From Chloromonas sp. AAM2 (Eukaryota; Chlorophyta; Chlorophyceae; Chlamydomonadales; Chlamydomonadaceae): a DNA stretch of 21,815 nucleotides. The stretch covers positions 4,008-25,822 of the forward strand of contig QAXH01005038.1 in the NCBI GenBank assembly GCA_004335635.1, written 5' to 3'. This document shows positions 1 through 19,971 of the stretch, piece by piece (within the stretch, counting starts at the first letter, position 1; each line of letters opens with the position of its first letter). The notes beneath the pieces were generated by a model. That model was not told where the DNA came from and searched no databases. It saw only the letters and a list, made by a program, of their open reading frames with translations. A program made the position numbers and the translations under genes.

Positions 1-198
1 TGCATGGATCACTGCATGGATCACTGCATGGATCACTGCATGGATCACTGCATGGATCACTGCATGGATCACTGCATGGGTCACTGCATGGATCACTGCA
101 TGGATCACTGCATGGATCACTGCATGGATCACTGCATGGATCACTGCATGGATCACTGCATGGATCACTGCATGGATCACTGCATGGATCACTGCATG
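1..198. repeat. 12-bp tandem satellite, cut by the window edge
   Basis: About 16 head-to-tail copies of the 12-mer TGCATGGATCAC, with one copy carrying a G variant (TGCATGGGTCAC). The array starts at or before base 1, so its true length is unknown. Because 12 is divisible by 3 it reads as an open Met-Asp-His-Cys repeat, but there is no coding support beyond that. It probably lies in an upstream intron of the plus-strand gene that follows. Confidence 0.97.
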
Positions 199-464
199 GA
201 TGTGAAGCCTGTACACAGGTGGTCTGAGGGATGGTGGGGAATGCATGTCTACCTTCACTAGCAGCCCTCATCCTGTTATTCAACTGGGTGACAGACCAAG
301 GCATTGATTCGCACAGAACCACACCAGAGGGTAAAAGTAGTTGTCTTCTGCCTAGCATTGTCACGCCTGCGTCGTCTTTGCCTCAGGCATTTACATTGTT
401 GCCTTTGCAACAACATTGTGCTCTGTCTCACTCTGTTTTTGCCGTGTCACACTCGTTCTCACAG
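199..464. other. No firm gene: probable intron or upstream part of gene 1
   Basis: I see no exon that I can place with confidence. A short segment near 254-278 sits between an AG and a GTGACA and could be a small exon, but its phase cannot be tested. The segment just before 465 is pyrimidine-rich and ends in TTCTCACAG, the apparent acceptor of the next exon. Confidence 0.5.
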
Positions 465-3400
465 ATGCGGGTGTGGACGAAGACATGTTCGCCCAGGTGT
501 GTGTGGGGGGGGGGCTGGTGTGGAGGTGAGGTGAGGGGTATGTGGGGATGCGTGGTGGGGGATTGGGACGGGATAATATGAGATAGTATGAGACGGGTAT
601 GCCAACTACCGGAGGCAGTTCGACAAATACTGGCTTTTGGAAGTTGGGTGCCCAACCCTCCACATAAGCCGTTCATGTCCATGTCAGCCACATGGGCCGT
701 TTTTGCTTGCAACCCCAGGATTGGCTGAGCGCTCAGGGCTCTGACCTTACAACTCTGTGATTGAAAACAACCACAAAACAATCACAACCACAGAACAAGC
801 GCAAGAAGTAAGAAACTGAGTAAGTCTTGCTTGTGTGCGTTTTGTCCGTGTATTGGTGCAGTTTTGGGCTGACCGTGCGTTCCAGTGCAACAGCTGGGGT
901 GCCTTCTGCAGCAAGGTCTCACCCAATGTGCACGTGCTGGGGTTACTAAAGGTAGGCGGGTGCGTGCTGGACACTGGTAGGGTGCAAAGGCACAGCAGAA
1001 GAAGGGTGGGTGCAGCGCCCGACTGCGATTACATTCAAATGTCGGAGCACGCGTGGGCGCCAGTCAGGCCTGTCCGATTTGCTCAGTTGCGTTGTATGCT
1101 GACGGACCCACTGATTGATTCGCATTTTGCAATTTTGTTTATTAGCCCACCAGGAAATCATGAATGGCACTGTTCAGCAGCCCGTCTGCTGCCAGTGCTG
1201 TGGGCACATATGTCCCCCATGTATCTCGCACACTCCATGCACCATGTGGATGGCATGTAATGCCGATGTACCGCAGCATGGCATGTATCATGGCATACCC
1301 CCATGTATCTCGCACACTCCATGCACCATGTGGATGCCATGTAATGCCGATGTACCGCAGCATGGCATGTATCATGGGATACCCCCATGTATCTCGCACA
1401 CTCCATGCACCATGTGGATGCCATGTGATGCCGATGTACCCCAGCATTGCATGTATCATGGGATGCCCCCATGTATCTCGCACACTCCATGCACCATGTG
1501 GATGCCATGTCTCCCATTGCATGCACCATGCACACATGCACTGCCTTGCAGGCCCACAGCAACCTGAAGCGACTGCGCATCATCTGTTCATGCCGGCCAT
1601 GCAGCACATGCACCCATGCACCTCATGCACCCTATTCACCATGCACCCCTGACTTTCTTCTCGCAGGCCCACAGCAGTCTGGAGCAGTTCCAACTTCAGT
1701 TACGCATCATCTGTGCCGAGCTATGCAAGTGGTCGGCTGGCCGCCTGCTGGCCCGGGTGCCCCTGCCCACCCCACCCTCCCATGTGCTCACGCCTAGGCA
1801 GCAACGGTTCTGCAGCAAGACTGCGGCCTCGCTGCTGAGATGGCCCACGCAGCCAACCACACCGGACAAACCGCCCATGCGTGAGTCTGTAGCACAAGCT
1901 GTGCCGTCTGCTCCGCACACTATGTGCAAGACGTCTCCAGCTTAATCGTATCTGAACTTGCCTTTGTATCGTCATGCCAGGCTGGAGATTGTAAGCATTT
2001 CCTGGCAAACCCTGGGCTAGTCTTTCCGTCTCCGGTTTGCAGGAACGCCAAACCCCTGCCGCATTTATTCCATTTTTTGGGTGCAAGATTCAAACATTAG
2101 CTGTTAAACTGAATAGACTGGCGTCTAGGGTGAATCCCCTGGTGATCAAGTTCTGAGCATTGTTCTTGCGCTGTGTTGCCCTCGCTCGCAGCGCTGTTCC
2201 GCCTGTTCTGCATCCTGTACCGGGCCCGACAACAGGGCGACGTGACGGGCCGAGCCCTGGACATTGGCATCACCCACGGGGACGCCTCACCTGGTACCCC
2301 GCTACACAACGCCTTATGTCTGGCGCTCGGCCCCGACCACCCTCTTTGCCGATCCACGGTTGCCGGGGTGCAGCCGTGGGTGTCCGCTCCTGCTCCCGCC
2401 TCCGCAACTGGCGGGAGTTTAGCGGGGCCGTCGGGGTTGGCGCGGCGGCTGCTTGCCGCCGTGGGTATGGGTGCGGCCGCAACCACCTCAACCGCCACTC
2501 CAACCGCTTCAACCGCCACCGGGCCAGTGATCCAGCGGCAGGAGTTTGTTGAGTCGTTGCTTTACGTTGTGTACAGTATGGTGGTGAAGTATGCGGAGAT
2601 GCCAGCCGGGTGGGTGCATCCGCCAAGGCCGGTCGCGCTGGTGGGCGGGCCGCCGGCCACGCCCCCGCTCCTCGCCCCCGTGGCTCCGGGGAACGGTGCA
2701 ACATCGGGAATGGAAGCGGGGATGGCAGCGGAGCTTGCAGCGGGGACGGCAGCGGGAGCAGGAACGGGAGCGGGAGCGAGCATTGGTGGTGCTCCCGCCA
2801 TTCCCGTTCTTCGCATGGATCCAAGCGGCATGCACGTGGTGGATGCTTCCTTGGTGACCCGTTTACACCGGCCATGGGATATTGCTCGCAATGCAGCTGT
2901 GCTGGACGTGCTCTCTGTCAGTGAGTGGCCACATAGTTAAAGTAAGATTGGGCCAGGCTGTGCTAGCAAATTTGAACCTTTTTGCAAGGGTTTCAGGCTG
3001 CACTGTGGCGTGCTGGGCGTGCTCTCTGTCAGTGAGTGGCCACAGCACAGCAGGATAACACACTGTTGGATAACCATAGTTTCACTGTGGCAGATTGGCA
3101 AGGAAAGTCGTGCAAAAGCAAGGAAGGGGTATCGTGAAGTAGTCACAGTAGGTCAGTGTTGTAGGTGTTTAGTCTGCGAGGGCTGGCTCTTAGGTTGCTT
3201 GCACCTGGGATTTCTTAGGAGCAGAACAATGCAGTATAGAACAAAGAACGTTGTTAGCGTTGGTCAGAATACCATCAATTTCCACCCGGTCTTGACATCA
3301 AACCCACTCCGTTTCCACGCAGGCCGCTCCGGCAACTTCACCTGCCCGGTCCGGACCGGCATTGTCCTCCTTGGAAACGTCACCCCCTCCACCCCTTCAC

Positions 3401-6400
3401 CGGAAATCTGGCTGTCCCAGGCCGCATCCCGGGGGGAGGCCCTTCCCCCTTCCAACACCCGTGCAAGTTTGGCGGGCCAAGCAGGGGCCAGGGCGCCAGC
3501 CAGAGCCGTTTCTTCCGCTGCAGCTGCAGCGGCGGCTGTGGCTGCTGCTAGCCGCGGCAGGCCTGCTGCCCAGCTTTTGAGTGAGATGGAGCAGGTTGCA
3601 CTGGGTGGACCACCACAAGTGGAAACCCTAGCGAAGCAGTCCGTCGAGGCGCAGGTAAGCTGTCCTGCTTTAGGCCAGGAGGCAGTTTGTCTCAGGGTTG
3701 GTTTTCAAGTCAACCACCTCACCCATTTGACACTCAGGTCGCTGCTCAAGTGGATCAATCCCTCTGCCAGTAGCGTAATTCATGACGCCGAGCAATATGT
3801 GCTCAACCACTATGTGGCGCACCCATCCCTCCATTCCAGAGCTATCCGATACCTCCCACTAGTGGGAATCGAACGCAAAACCTCAACCATTGGCTGCTGG
3901 CGTTAGGGTCCGCCTTGGAGTGACGTCCTCGACCTCTCCTAACTGGACCCTTGCCTCGGTTGTAATCCCTCTGCCAACATCAGAGGTCTCAGGAGCTCTC
4001 GCATAACCTTACACACCATGTCCCTGGCTTGGCTTTTCAAGCAGATGCACTCAGGTAGTATCCAGCCCCTCTCCACCTTAGCTTGCGCACATTACGCACC
4101 ATATCCTTGCTTCGCTTGCAGGTGATGCAGAGCTATCTGCAGGCCATTGCCACCCAGCCTGCGTCACGTGCTGCAAACAGCTTAGAAACGGTCGAGCAGG
4201 TGGTTGCAGCGGTTGCAGCGGGCCACCTGCCACCCATACTGCAGTACAGGCTACTGCTCAATGCCGAGGTAAGGGATATGGCACTTGGGACTGATGGGCT
4301 GTTGATCTAGGCCACGAAAAGCGGATAAGTGTCTGTTACCTGGAATTGCGTTGGAAGTCTTGACTGTTTGAAATCCTGACTGTTGGAAATCCTGACTGTT
4401 GGAATTAGGTCGTTACAGCGATGCTTTCGACAGTTCTGTGGCGACTGCAGCAGATCTGCAATGCCATGTAATGATGATAATGCTGATGCTGATGCTTGTT
4501 TGTGATGACTCCTGCCGCTTGTTGGCATGCCCAGGTGATAGAGTTTGACGACACCCCCCCGCCCATCCCCCACCCCAGCAACAGCTTACAACCCACAGCC
4601 ACTACTGCAGATGCTGGTGTTAGTGCGGGTGCTGGTGCCAGTAGTAGTGGTGGTGGAGGGGGTGGGGGTGGAGGGGGTGGGGAAGGGGGTGAGGCAGCAT
4701 TGCCTATAGCAGGCCCTGCTGTGCCGTTAAAGCCAGTCATGTGGTTCAGGTGAGGCTATCACAGGTGGGGGTGTCACGTGAAGCAGGTGGGATGTGCTTT
4801 TATGGATGCGAATTTTCATCACTGGAGTTTTAGAACCATCCTTGCCCTTTGTACCATTCTTGTGTCTTGGAATTGTATTTGTTAGAGCAGCATCTGGGCT
4901 ATCATAGTTTCACCTGATTGTCTGTAAAGCGAATACCTGCACTGCTGCTTCTGTTTGTTCAGATTCTTCACTCGTTCAATCTAGATGTCTCTACATGACC
5001 TCAATCTAGAAAAACTGATCCTCTGCTGTTTGCACTCCTGAGTTTGTTCAGGTTCTTCACTCGTTCGGAGGTCAAGCAGGTGGCAGACATCTACCGTTTC
5101 CACACTCAAATGAACACGCACCACAGCACCCCTGCCTCCCGGGCGCTGCAACACCAGCCCTGGGGCGAGCTGCAGCCCAAGCTGTTCAAACAGCACAGGC
5201 TAAAGTATGAGAGGCAATGGCTGGCGCTGCATCAGCAGAGACTGCTGCACAAACAGCAACAGAAACTGCAGGTGCGGGTGTTACCGCGGACTGATAATGG
5301 GGCTTGGTTTGATATTCGAAGAACATAGTGCATGAGTAGTTCATCAGGAGTAGCCGAAATGAAATCTGAGAAACCGATGTAGAAACCGATTTCTCTCAAA
5401 AGATAAGTTTGTACGCTGGTGCTGAGGTTGACGATATTTGGCTGTTCAAGACACAGTTGCTTTTTCTGTAGGATTTAATCTGGGCAGGCCAGGCCTCGAC
5501 TCTTGCATGGCTCTGTAACGTTTACGCTCGGGCAAGCACATTCAGCATCACTTCAAACCCTTTCTGCATCCAAAACACCAACTTGCTTCCACACAAACTG
5601 TTCTGACTCGGTTTGCAGGAACAACCACGTGCTCAGCAAGAAACGGCCGGAGAAACGGCATGTGGCAGTGGCGGTGACGTCAAGGGTGCAATGAAGAGCA
5701 AGCGGCGTGGAAAAACGTCTCGGAAAACGTCCCATGCCGCTCCTCCCCCTGTCCGCCCTAAGCCACACCGTCCTTCCCTCTCCGAACTCAACAGCGTGGT
5801 TCCTCAGCGGCTGGTGTGCATGGGGTCGGGGGGGTTGCTTGAGGCGATGAACGTACCGCCTAACTGCCTAGCGCAGCCGCTTGGGCTGCAGCAAGTTGCG
5901 TGGGGGTCGGAGATGCACCGCTCACAGGTGCGCATAGGGTTAGGCTAGGGTTAGCTAGGGTTAGGCTAGGGCTAGGGCTAGGGTTAGGCTAGGGTTGTGC
6001 AGGATTTGACGGGGTGTTGTTGCTGTAACATTGCGTTATCTGATCAAACTGCAGCTTCGACAATCAGTAGGTGACCTAGGGTTAGCAGGCTTAGGTTTCA
6101 GGGCAGAGATATGTAGGTTTTGCTTGTTGTTGCTGTTACATTTGGTCTCCCGACCATGGCTGTTTGGAATCTATATCAAAGTGTAGCTTCCACACTCAGC
6201 AATGCAATTGAACTAGGGTTAGGGGCTAGACCTGACCAGATTAGACTAGAGTTTAGCCGGGTTTGGCCTGAGTATAAGATTACTGCGTTAAGCCTTGATT
6301 GGCATGTCGTCGTTGTACGTTTTTGATGCTCGTTTGGCCATCAAACGGTGTCTGTGCGTTTGTGGTGGTTGCAGGAGGTGCTGCTAAAACCACGTCCTGC

Positions 6401-9400
6401 GCTACGCAGCAGGCGCGCCAGCGGCGGCGGGGGAGGTGGCGAGGGGTCTGGGGGCGCACATGGGGGAATGAGTGAGAGTGAGGGGGGGTCGGGGAGTGAC
6501 ATGGGGGGGAGTGATGCCAGTGAGCTGGAGATGCAGCTGGCGGACATGGAGGAGGTGGGTCATTGGTGTGCGAGGGAAAATTGAGTGAGAGTGATGTGTG
6601 TGAGGAAGAATTGAGTGAGAGTGATGTGTGCGAGGGAGAATTGAGTGAGAGTGAGGTGTGCGAGGGAGAATTGAGTGAGAGTGAGGTGTGTGAGGGGGAA
6701 ATGAGTGAGAGCGAGGTGTGTGAGGGGCGAAGGAGTGAGAGTGGGGGCGGTGGAGTGGGGGGAGGGGCAGGGAAAAAGCCTGCAGAAGCATGGTGGTTGG
6801 ATATCACCGTCGTCATGGGGCAGGTCATCGGCATTTGCCAAAACGGGATTTCAGGGTATGGATGTCAGCCTCATTGCTTGTCCATGGCATGCTGGCATTC
6901 ATGCTCAGCGCATTTTGGTCTTGCTGTCGCCAGACTGCCTTTGAGATGGCATTTTCCCTCTGACCGTCTGGTACACTATCTGTTTGCTCTGCCAGATTCG
7001 CTTCTGACCGGGACTTCAACCCTGCCCGTAACCTAACGAATGGGTCAACAGTTTTCTCATTGGCCTTGAACAAGACCCAGTCCCTGACCATCGCCCCTCA
7101 TTGAAACCCAACCCTAGCCCTAATCCTAACCCTAACCCTAGCCCTAACCCCAACCCTTAACCCTAGGTCGCCCTACTCTGATGTTGTGCAGGACGCTGGG
7201 CCCCTGAACATTGCCCCTGCCGAGGATGTGCACGAACTGTTGGACATGATGGGCTATGACGCAATGCCTGGACCTGGTGAGACACAGGGTTTAGGGTTCA
7301 GAGTTAGGGTTTAGGGTTCAGAGTTAGGGTTTGGGGTTCAGAGTTAGGGTTTAGAGTTCAGAGTTAGGGGTTAGAGTTCAGAGTTAGGGGTTCAGTTAGG
7401 GTGGTGAGACATAGGCTCAGGGTAGAGGCAGGGCGAGGGGATTGGAAACTGGGTCTTCGGAAGATTTTGGGATTCTGATGCCGCGTCCGGTACACCCACG
7501 CATACAAAGGCAACGTCTTCCAAGCCAGTTGTCTGGCTGTGTTTGGCAGAGGGTAAGGTTATGAGAGTGAGAGTGACATTAGGTGGCAGGGTATGATGGT
7601 TTGCTGTCAGGAGGTGCGTTGTAATAATGTCAGACACACAACTGGATTTTTGCCAGAAGGGGGTGCAGGGTACCCCTTACCCCCTATAACGCCAACCATA
7701 GGTCAGAATTACACTTTGAGTATGCCAATGTGCTCAGTTTCGTCCGAGCTTTCCAATGAACTATGAACTGTTTGCTGTTGTTATTTTTATGTTGTTGACT
7801 TTTTACATGCGTGTCGAGGCGCGGAGTGCGCTCAAGGGATGTGTCCCGCAACTCAGGGACAGATGCACTTGAAAGTCAAGCAGTTTGAGTCATAAAGCAA
7901 AAATTCAGAATAATGCAGAAGCCTGGCAGTCAGAGGCAGAACAAGCGTCGTTTTCTCAAACACCACCTGAAGTGCGCCCAGGTGTCAACACAGCCTCCCA
8001 CCAGCAGGGCCAACACGTCTGACTGTGTTTTGGCTGTCTGTGCATTTGTCTGACTGTGTTTTTGCCTCTGACTGCAGAGGGTGTGGAGGCCTGGGATGAG
8101 TCCTCAACCGGCAGCTGGACCACTACAAGCTCTGAGGGCTTGGCTGACGACCAAGAGGCCGATGGCTCAGACGAAGTTGGGCAAACGAGCAGCGGATCGA
8201 TTTCAGGCAGCGAAAGTGGTGGCAGCAGTTGGGGGGAAGGCGATGAGGAGGGGGATTTAGATAATCTGGAGGCAGAAAACGGCGATGTGGGGGTGGCTGA
8301 AGCTTTGGAGGCGCTTGGGGGGAGTAGCGATGAGGATGGCATGAGTGAAGATGTGGACATGGCGGCGGAGTTCCCGGATATTTTGGATGTGAGTGCAAGG
8401 GGGGGAGTTGGGGCGCAGGGAGGGCAGATATTGGAAAATGAATCAGAACGGGTTGGCTTGGGATCAAAGAAAGGGGAGGGGGAGCACAGAAAGAGAGAAA
8501 AATGAGGTGTGGGACATGGGAAGCGTCATCACCATTTGAGACGGCCATTCCTGGGCTGTGTTCGTCTCCCGTCCCCGGTGACCATGAGCAGCGTTGAACA
8601 AGACAGATGAAGGAAGCAAGTTTGCCTGCACTGCCTGATTCCACCACTATTCCTTGTCAGGAAAACTTTTCACAAATTATCACAAGACTATCTGCTTTGC
8701 CCATGCCCATGCTTTGCTTAGGATGGGGATGTTGGCTGCTGTTGAGCGCCTAGCTGGTCGGTCCTGCGGTACCGTGGGTTGAACCATGAGAAGCTATGTA
8801 ATGAATGAATGAATCTGCTTTGCGTCCTGCAGGGCACCCCGCCAACGGCCCAGGAGCACGGCCTGATCGTCATGCTGGCGACCACAGTCGGCATGGAGCC
8901 TCTCACCCAGAGCCACATCGAGCTGGAGAGAGAGTGCCAGACCATCATCGATGAGGCACTCATTGAGAAGTCACGTGCCGCTCGGCATGCGATTGAAGAT
9001 AGCGTCTACGGGCGCCGGCATAGATCGCCCGGTCCTAGCAATGCCGCAACAGCAGTAGCAGGGGCAGCAGGGCGGGGTGCGAGGAAGGGAGGGGTTGGGG
9101 CGAGGGACCGGGGGAGGGGGGGAAGAGGGTCGAGGGACGGGGCTGGGCCGGCGGTTCACTTTTTGCCGGGCGATGAAACGGCTCTGGACAGCGTGGCGTT
9201 TAAGGTGGGTGCAGCGCCCAGGGACCTGCATCACTACATCATCAAGTTTGAGTGTAGGGGTCAAAACATGGAATGCCGTTCAGTTCCTATGGCTGTACTA
9301 CTTAGCATGTGAATATAACTCTGTTATGTTATATAACTATTTTATGGTTTTTTATGAACCCTATATAACACTGTATGGCACCTCTCTAAGGCCTCCAACG

Positions 9401-9828
9401 CCCTTTTGCAACAGGCTCAACATCATCACAGACACGCCCGTATTTGTTTTGCTGAGTCGCAGGAGCTCGTGAGTTCGGTTGACATGCGGACTCAGGTCGG
9501 CATGGCGCAGCTGTGGCTCCGGAGGCCCCGCACGGCCAACATGGTCTGCATCAAGCTCATTACTCCGGAGAACAGAATGCAGGTGCGTGTGTGTGTGTGT
9601 GTTTGGGAAGGGGGGGATCATGGTAGGGGTAATGCAGAGAGAAGGTTGTGTAAATGAGCACATGGCTGGCAGTACTTCGCTCATGTGCATCACGTGTTTT
9701 GTTCCTTTTCTTTGAAAGTGCAGGATTGCGTGTGGTGGCCAATCGGCAACCTGTGCCTCATAGGTCATGCTCACACATTGCGCCACTGTGTTCCATCGTC
9801 CAGTGTGAGAAAGCACACAATGTAAAAC

Positions 9829-9872
<44 letters not shown>

Positions 9873-10103
9873 ATACAGATGCATTCGTGAGTGTGTGGGC
9901 CAAATGGTAAGGAAACGCGCAGGCAATTGACAGTCCTCTGATCATGTGCTTGCATGTGCTTGCTGATGCACGTGATGCTGACGTGTCCCACGTGCTCCCA
10001 GGAGATGGCCGATCCCCACGAGGACCCCAATGTCGATCTGCAGTGGATTGCCTTCCGGGGCAGGGCGCTGAGCCTACCCCAGGGCACCGCACTCGCACAG
10101 TAG
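465..10103 (+). CDS. Large multi-exon gene, unrecognised low-complexity protein (3' part)
   Basis: Exons, all with matching phases: 465-496 (tentative), 862-951, 1667-1880, 2192-2920, 3323-3654, 4122-4268, 4535-4749, 5052-5271, 5619-5927, 6375-6554, 7192-7276, 8078-8388, 8833-9204, 9391-9582, 10002-10103 (TAG at 10101). That is about 1,175 codons; the 5' end is not in view. I do not recognise the family. Visible traits: a Leu/Cys-rich helical segment in exon 1667-1880 (LQLRIICAELCKWSAGRLL); Ala/Gly-rich and poly-Ala tracts (about 2700-2790, 3516-3550); poly-Gly at 4650-4690; a segment of FRFFTRSEVKQVADIYRFHT followed by Gln/His-rich helix (5052-5271); a basic, NLS-like KSKRRGKTSRK (exon 5619); a long acidic Ser/Glu/Asp region (8078-8388); a helical C-terminal part with MRTQVGMAQLWLRRPR. 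Basic and acidic tracts suggest, without proving, a nuclear protein. Introns hold most of the repeats described here. Confidence 0.8.
1214..1510. repeat. 84-bp tandem repeat, about 3.5 copies
   Basis: Copies anchored by CATGTATCTCGCACACTCC start at 1218, 1302, 1386 and 1470, an exact 84-bp spacing, with few substitutions between copies. The array lies in the intron between exons 862-951 and 1667-1880. The period is 28 codons, so several frames on both strands stay open through it. That is a property of the repeat and not evidence of coding. Confidence 0.95.
1545..1593 (+). pseudogene. Partial copy of the acceptor and start of exon 1667-1880
   Basis: The segment TTGCAG followed by GCCCACAGCAACCTG repeats the true junction at 1661-1681 (TCGCAG, GCCCACAGCAGTCTG), and both run on to CGCATCATCTGT. 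The copy is 12 bp shorter, so it reads AHSNLKRLRIIC where the exon reads AHSSLEQFQLQLRIIC: a 4-codon, in-frame deletion. It keeps a usable AG acceptor 115 bp upstream of the real one. No matching donor follows in frame, so I treat it as a decayed junction duplicate. Confidence 0.75.
3001..3051 (+). repeat. Copy of the donor junction of exon 2192-2920
   Basis: The last bases of the exon and its donor (GTGCTCTCTGTCA then GTGAGTGGCCACA, 2908-2933) recur 111 bp downstream in the intron, with the donor-like GTGAGT starting at 3032. The copy keeps a perfect donor consensus. The intron between 2921 and 3322 otherwise shows no gene. Confidence 0.85.
3745..3905 (-). mobile_element. tRNA-related SINE-like fragments in an intron
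   Basis: On the minus strand there are two A-box/B-box-like pairs. The first is AGCCAATGGTTGAG (about 3882-3895) followed closely by GCGTTCGATTCCC (3863-3875). The second is TAGTGGTTGAGC (3801-3812) followed about 40 bases on by GGGATTGATCC (3752-3762). Both resemble internal RNA polymerase III promoters of tRNA genes. Neither folds into an obvious complete tRNA: the first has almost no room for an anticodon arm. I infer a tRNA-derived SINE or decayed tRNA sequence in the intron 3655-4121. Confidence 0.4.
4951..4982 (+). repeat. Copy of the acceptor junction of exon 5052-5271
   Basis: TTTGTTCAG followed by ATTCTTCACTCGTTC (4954-4977) repeats the true junction TTTGTTCAG, GTTCTTCACTCGTTC at 5043-5066, 89 bp away. 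The decoy keeps the pyrimidine tract and the AG. After CTCGTTC the copy diverges (AATCTAGATG), so only about 30 bp is shared. Confidence 0.8.
5482..5605 (+). mobile_element. Dispersed repeat family, copy 1 (intron of gene 1)
   Basis: From GGGCAGGC to CTGTTCTG this matches 16121-16250 at many blocks in the same order: ACTCTTGCATGGCT, CGCTCGG, TTCAGCATCACTT, AACCCTTTCT, CATCCACAC/CTTCCACAC and CTGTTCTG. The two copies are about 125-130 bp with small indels. No terminal inverted repeats or coding capacity are visible, so the class is unknown. This copy ends 13 bp before exon 5619-5927, so its end abuts or supplies part of that acceptor tract. Confidence 0.75.
5934..6080 (+). repeat. Degenerate telomere-like TTAGGG tract
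   Basis: Immediately after the donor of exon 5619-5927 there are about nine units related to TAGGGT (GGGTTAGGCTA, GGGTTAGCTA, GGGCTA), followed by scattered further units to about 6080 and near 6213-6225. Units are irregular, so this is an interstitial tract and not a chromosome end. Confidence 0.8.
6567..6746 (+). repeat. 30-bp minisatellite, six copies
   Basis: Six diverged copies of a 30-mer built around GAGTGAGAGTGAG with GTGTGCGAGGGAGAA, starting 13 bp after the exon that ends at 6554. The exon itself contains a closely related stretch (about 6468-6482, coding MSESE), so the array probably grew from exon sequence. The open frame through the array (CEGELSESEV repeats) is not the exon's frame; reading on from the exon hits TGA within a few codons. 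Confidence 0.9.
7107..7166. repeat. Degenerate CCCTAA telomere-like tract
   Basis: About ten units of CCCTAA/CCCTAG-type sequence in the intron before exon 7192-7276. The orientation is opposite to the tracts at 5934 and 7281 in the same gene, so the two sides face each other around exons 6375-6554 and 7192-7276. Confidence 0.85.
7281..7400 (+). repeat. 20-bp repeat GGGTTTAGGGTTCAGAGTTA, about five to six copies
   Basis: Starts right after the donor of exon 7192-7276 (GGTGAGACACAGGG) and ends in GGTGGTGAGACATAGGCTCAGGG near 7398-7422, which resembles the donor region again. Units mix TTTAGGG and TTAGGG-like motifs. The rest of this 801-bp intron (about 7423-8077) shows no gene; it ends in a duplicated TCTGACTGTGTTTT pyrimidine tract before the acceptor at 8077. 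Confidence 0.85.
8766..8814 (+). mobile_element. SINE-like 3' end, copy A
   Basis: Contains the core GTGGGTTGAACCATGAGAAG, then CTATGTAATGAATGAATG. The same core occurs at 10191-10260, 17529-17580 and, reversed, 18736-18776, each ending in a short simple-repeat tail of TGATG or AATG type. A shared core plus a simple-repeat tail fits the 3' end of a SINE. This copy lies 19 bp upstream of exon 8833-9204. Confidence 0.5.
9831..9868. repeat. (CA)n microsatellite
   Basis: A pure CA run in the last intron of gene 1 (9583-10001). The same intron begins with a GT-rich stretch that includes the splice donor of exon 9391-9582 (GTGCGTGTGTGTG). Confidence 0.97.
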
Positions 10104-10145
10104 ATGTCTGAGAGCAGGGGATTGCTGCAGGCACTGCCCAGAAGG

Positions 10146-10150
10146 TGTAA
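10146..10150 (+). promoter_or_regulatory. TGTAA polyadenylation signal for gene 1
   Basis: TGTAA is the usual chlorophyte polyadenylation signal. It lies 43 bp after the TAG stop of gene 1. A second TGTAA occurs at 10223-10227, inside a SINE-like repeat. No signal on the minus strand (TTACA as read here) is found between the two converging stop codons. Confidence 0.6.
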
Positions 10151-10190
10151 TTGGCATTGCACTCCGGCAATACAGTGCCGAGCGCACTGA

Positions 10191-10260
10191 GCAGTGACCG
10201 TGGGTTGAACCGTGAGAAGCTATGTAATGATCAGATGATGCTGCTGATGATGATGATGAG
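10191..10260 (+). mobile_element. SINE-like 3' end, copy B, between convergent genes
   Basis: Carries GTGGGTTGAACCGTGAGAAG, then CTATGTAATGATCAGATG and a tail of TGATGATGATGATGAG. It is nearly identical to copy A over about 30 bp and fills much of the 212 bp between the stop codons of gene 1 and the malic-enzyme gene. Confidence 0.55.
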
Positions 10261-10315
10261 AACACGCCTGTGACACGTCACAACGTGAAGCCCCGGTACA
10301 CCACACGTCCATCCC

Positions 10316-19971
<9,656 letters not shown>

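Noticed and set aside
4..261. Open frame with repeated Met-Asp-His-Cys
   Set aside because: It is simply the 12-bp satellite read in one frame. No non-repeat coding sequence or splice context supports it.
1115..1652. Several long open frames on both strands over the 84-bp repeat
   Set aside because: Period 84 is a multiple of three with no stops in several frames, so all stay open together. The real exons on either side use clear splice sites and skip the array.
3863..3896. Functional tRNA gene
   Set aside because: There is almost no space for an anticodon arm between the A- and B-box-like motifs and no acceptor stem is visible.
6280..6834. Minus-strand open frame rich in Ser, Pro and His
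   Set aside because: It is the complement of the 30-bp minisatellite and the Gly/Ser-rich exon; its composition mirrors the repeat.
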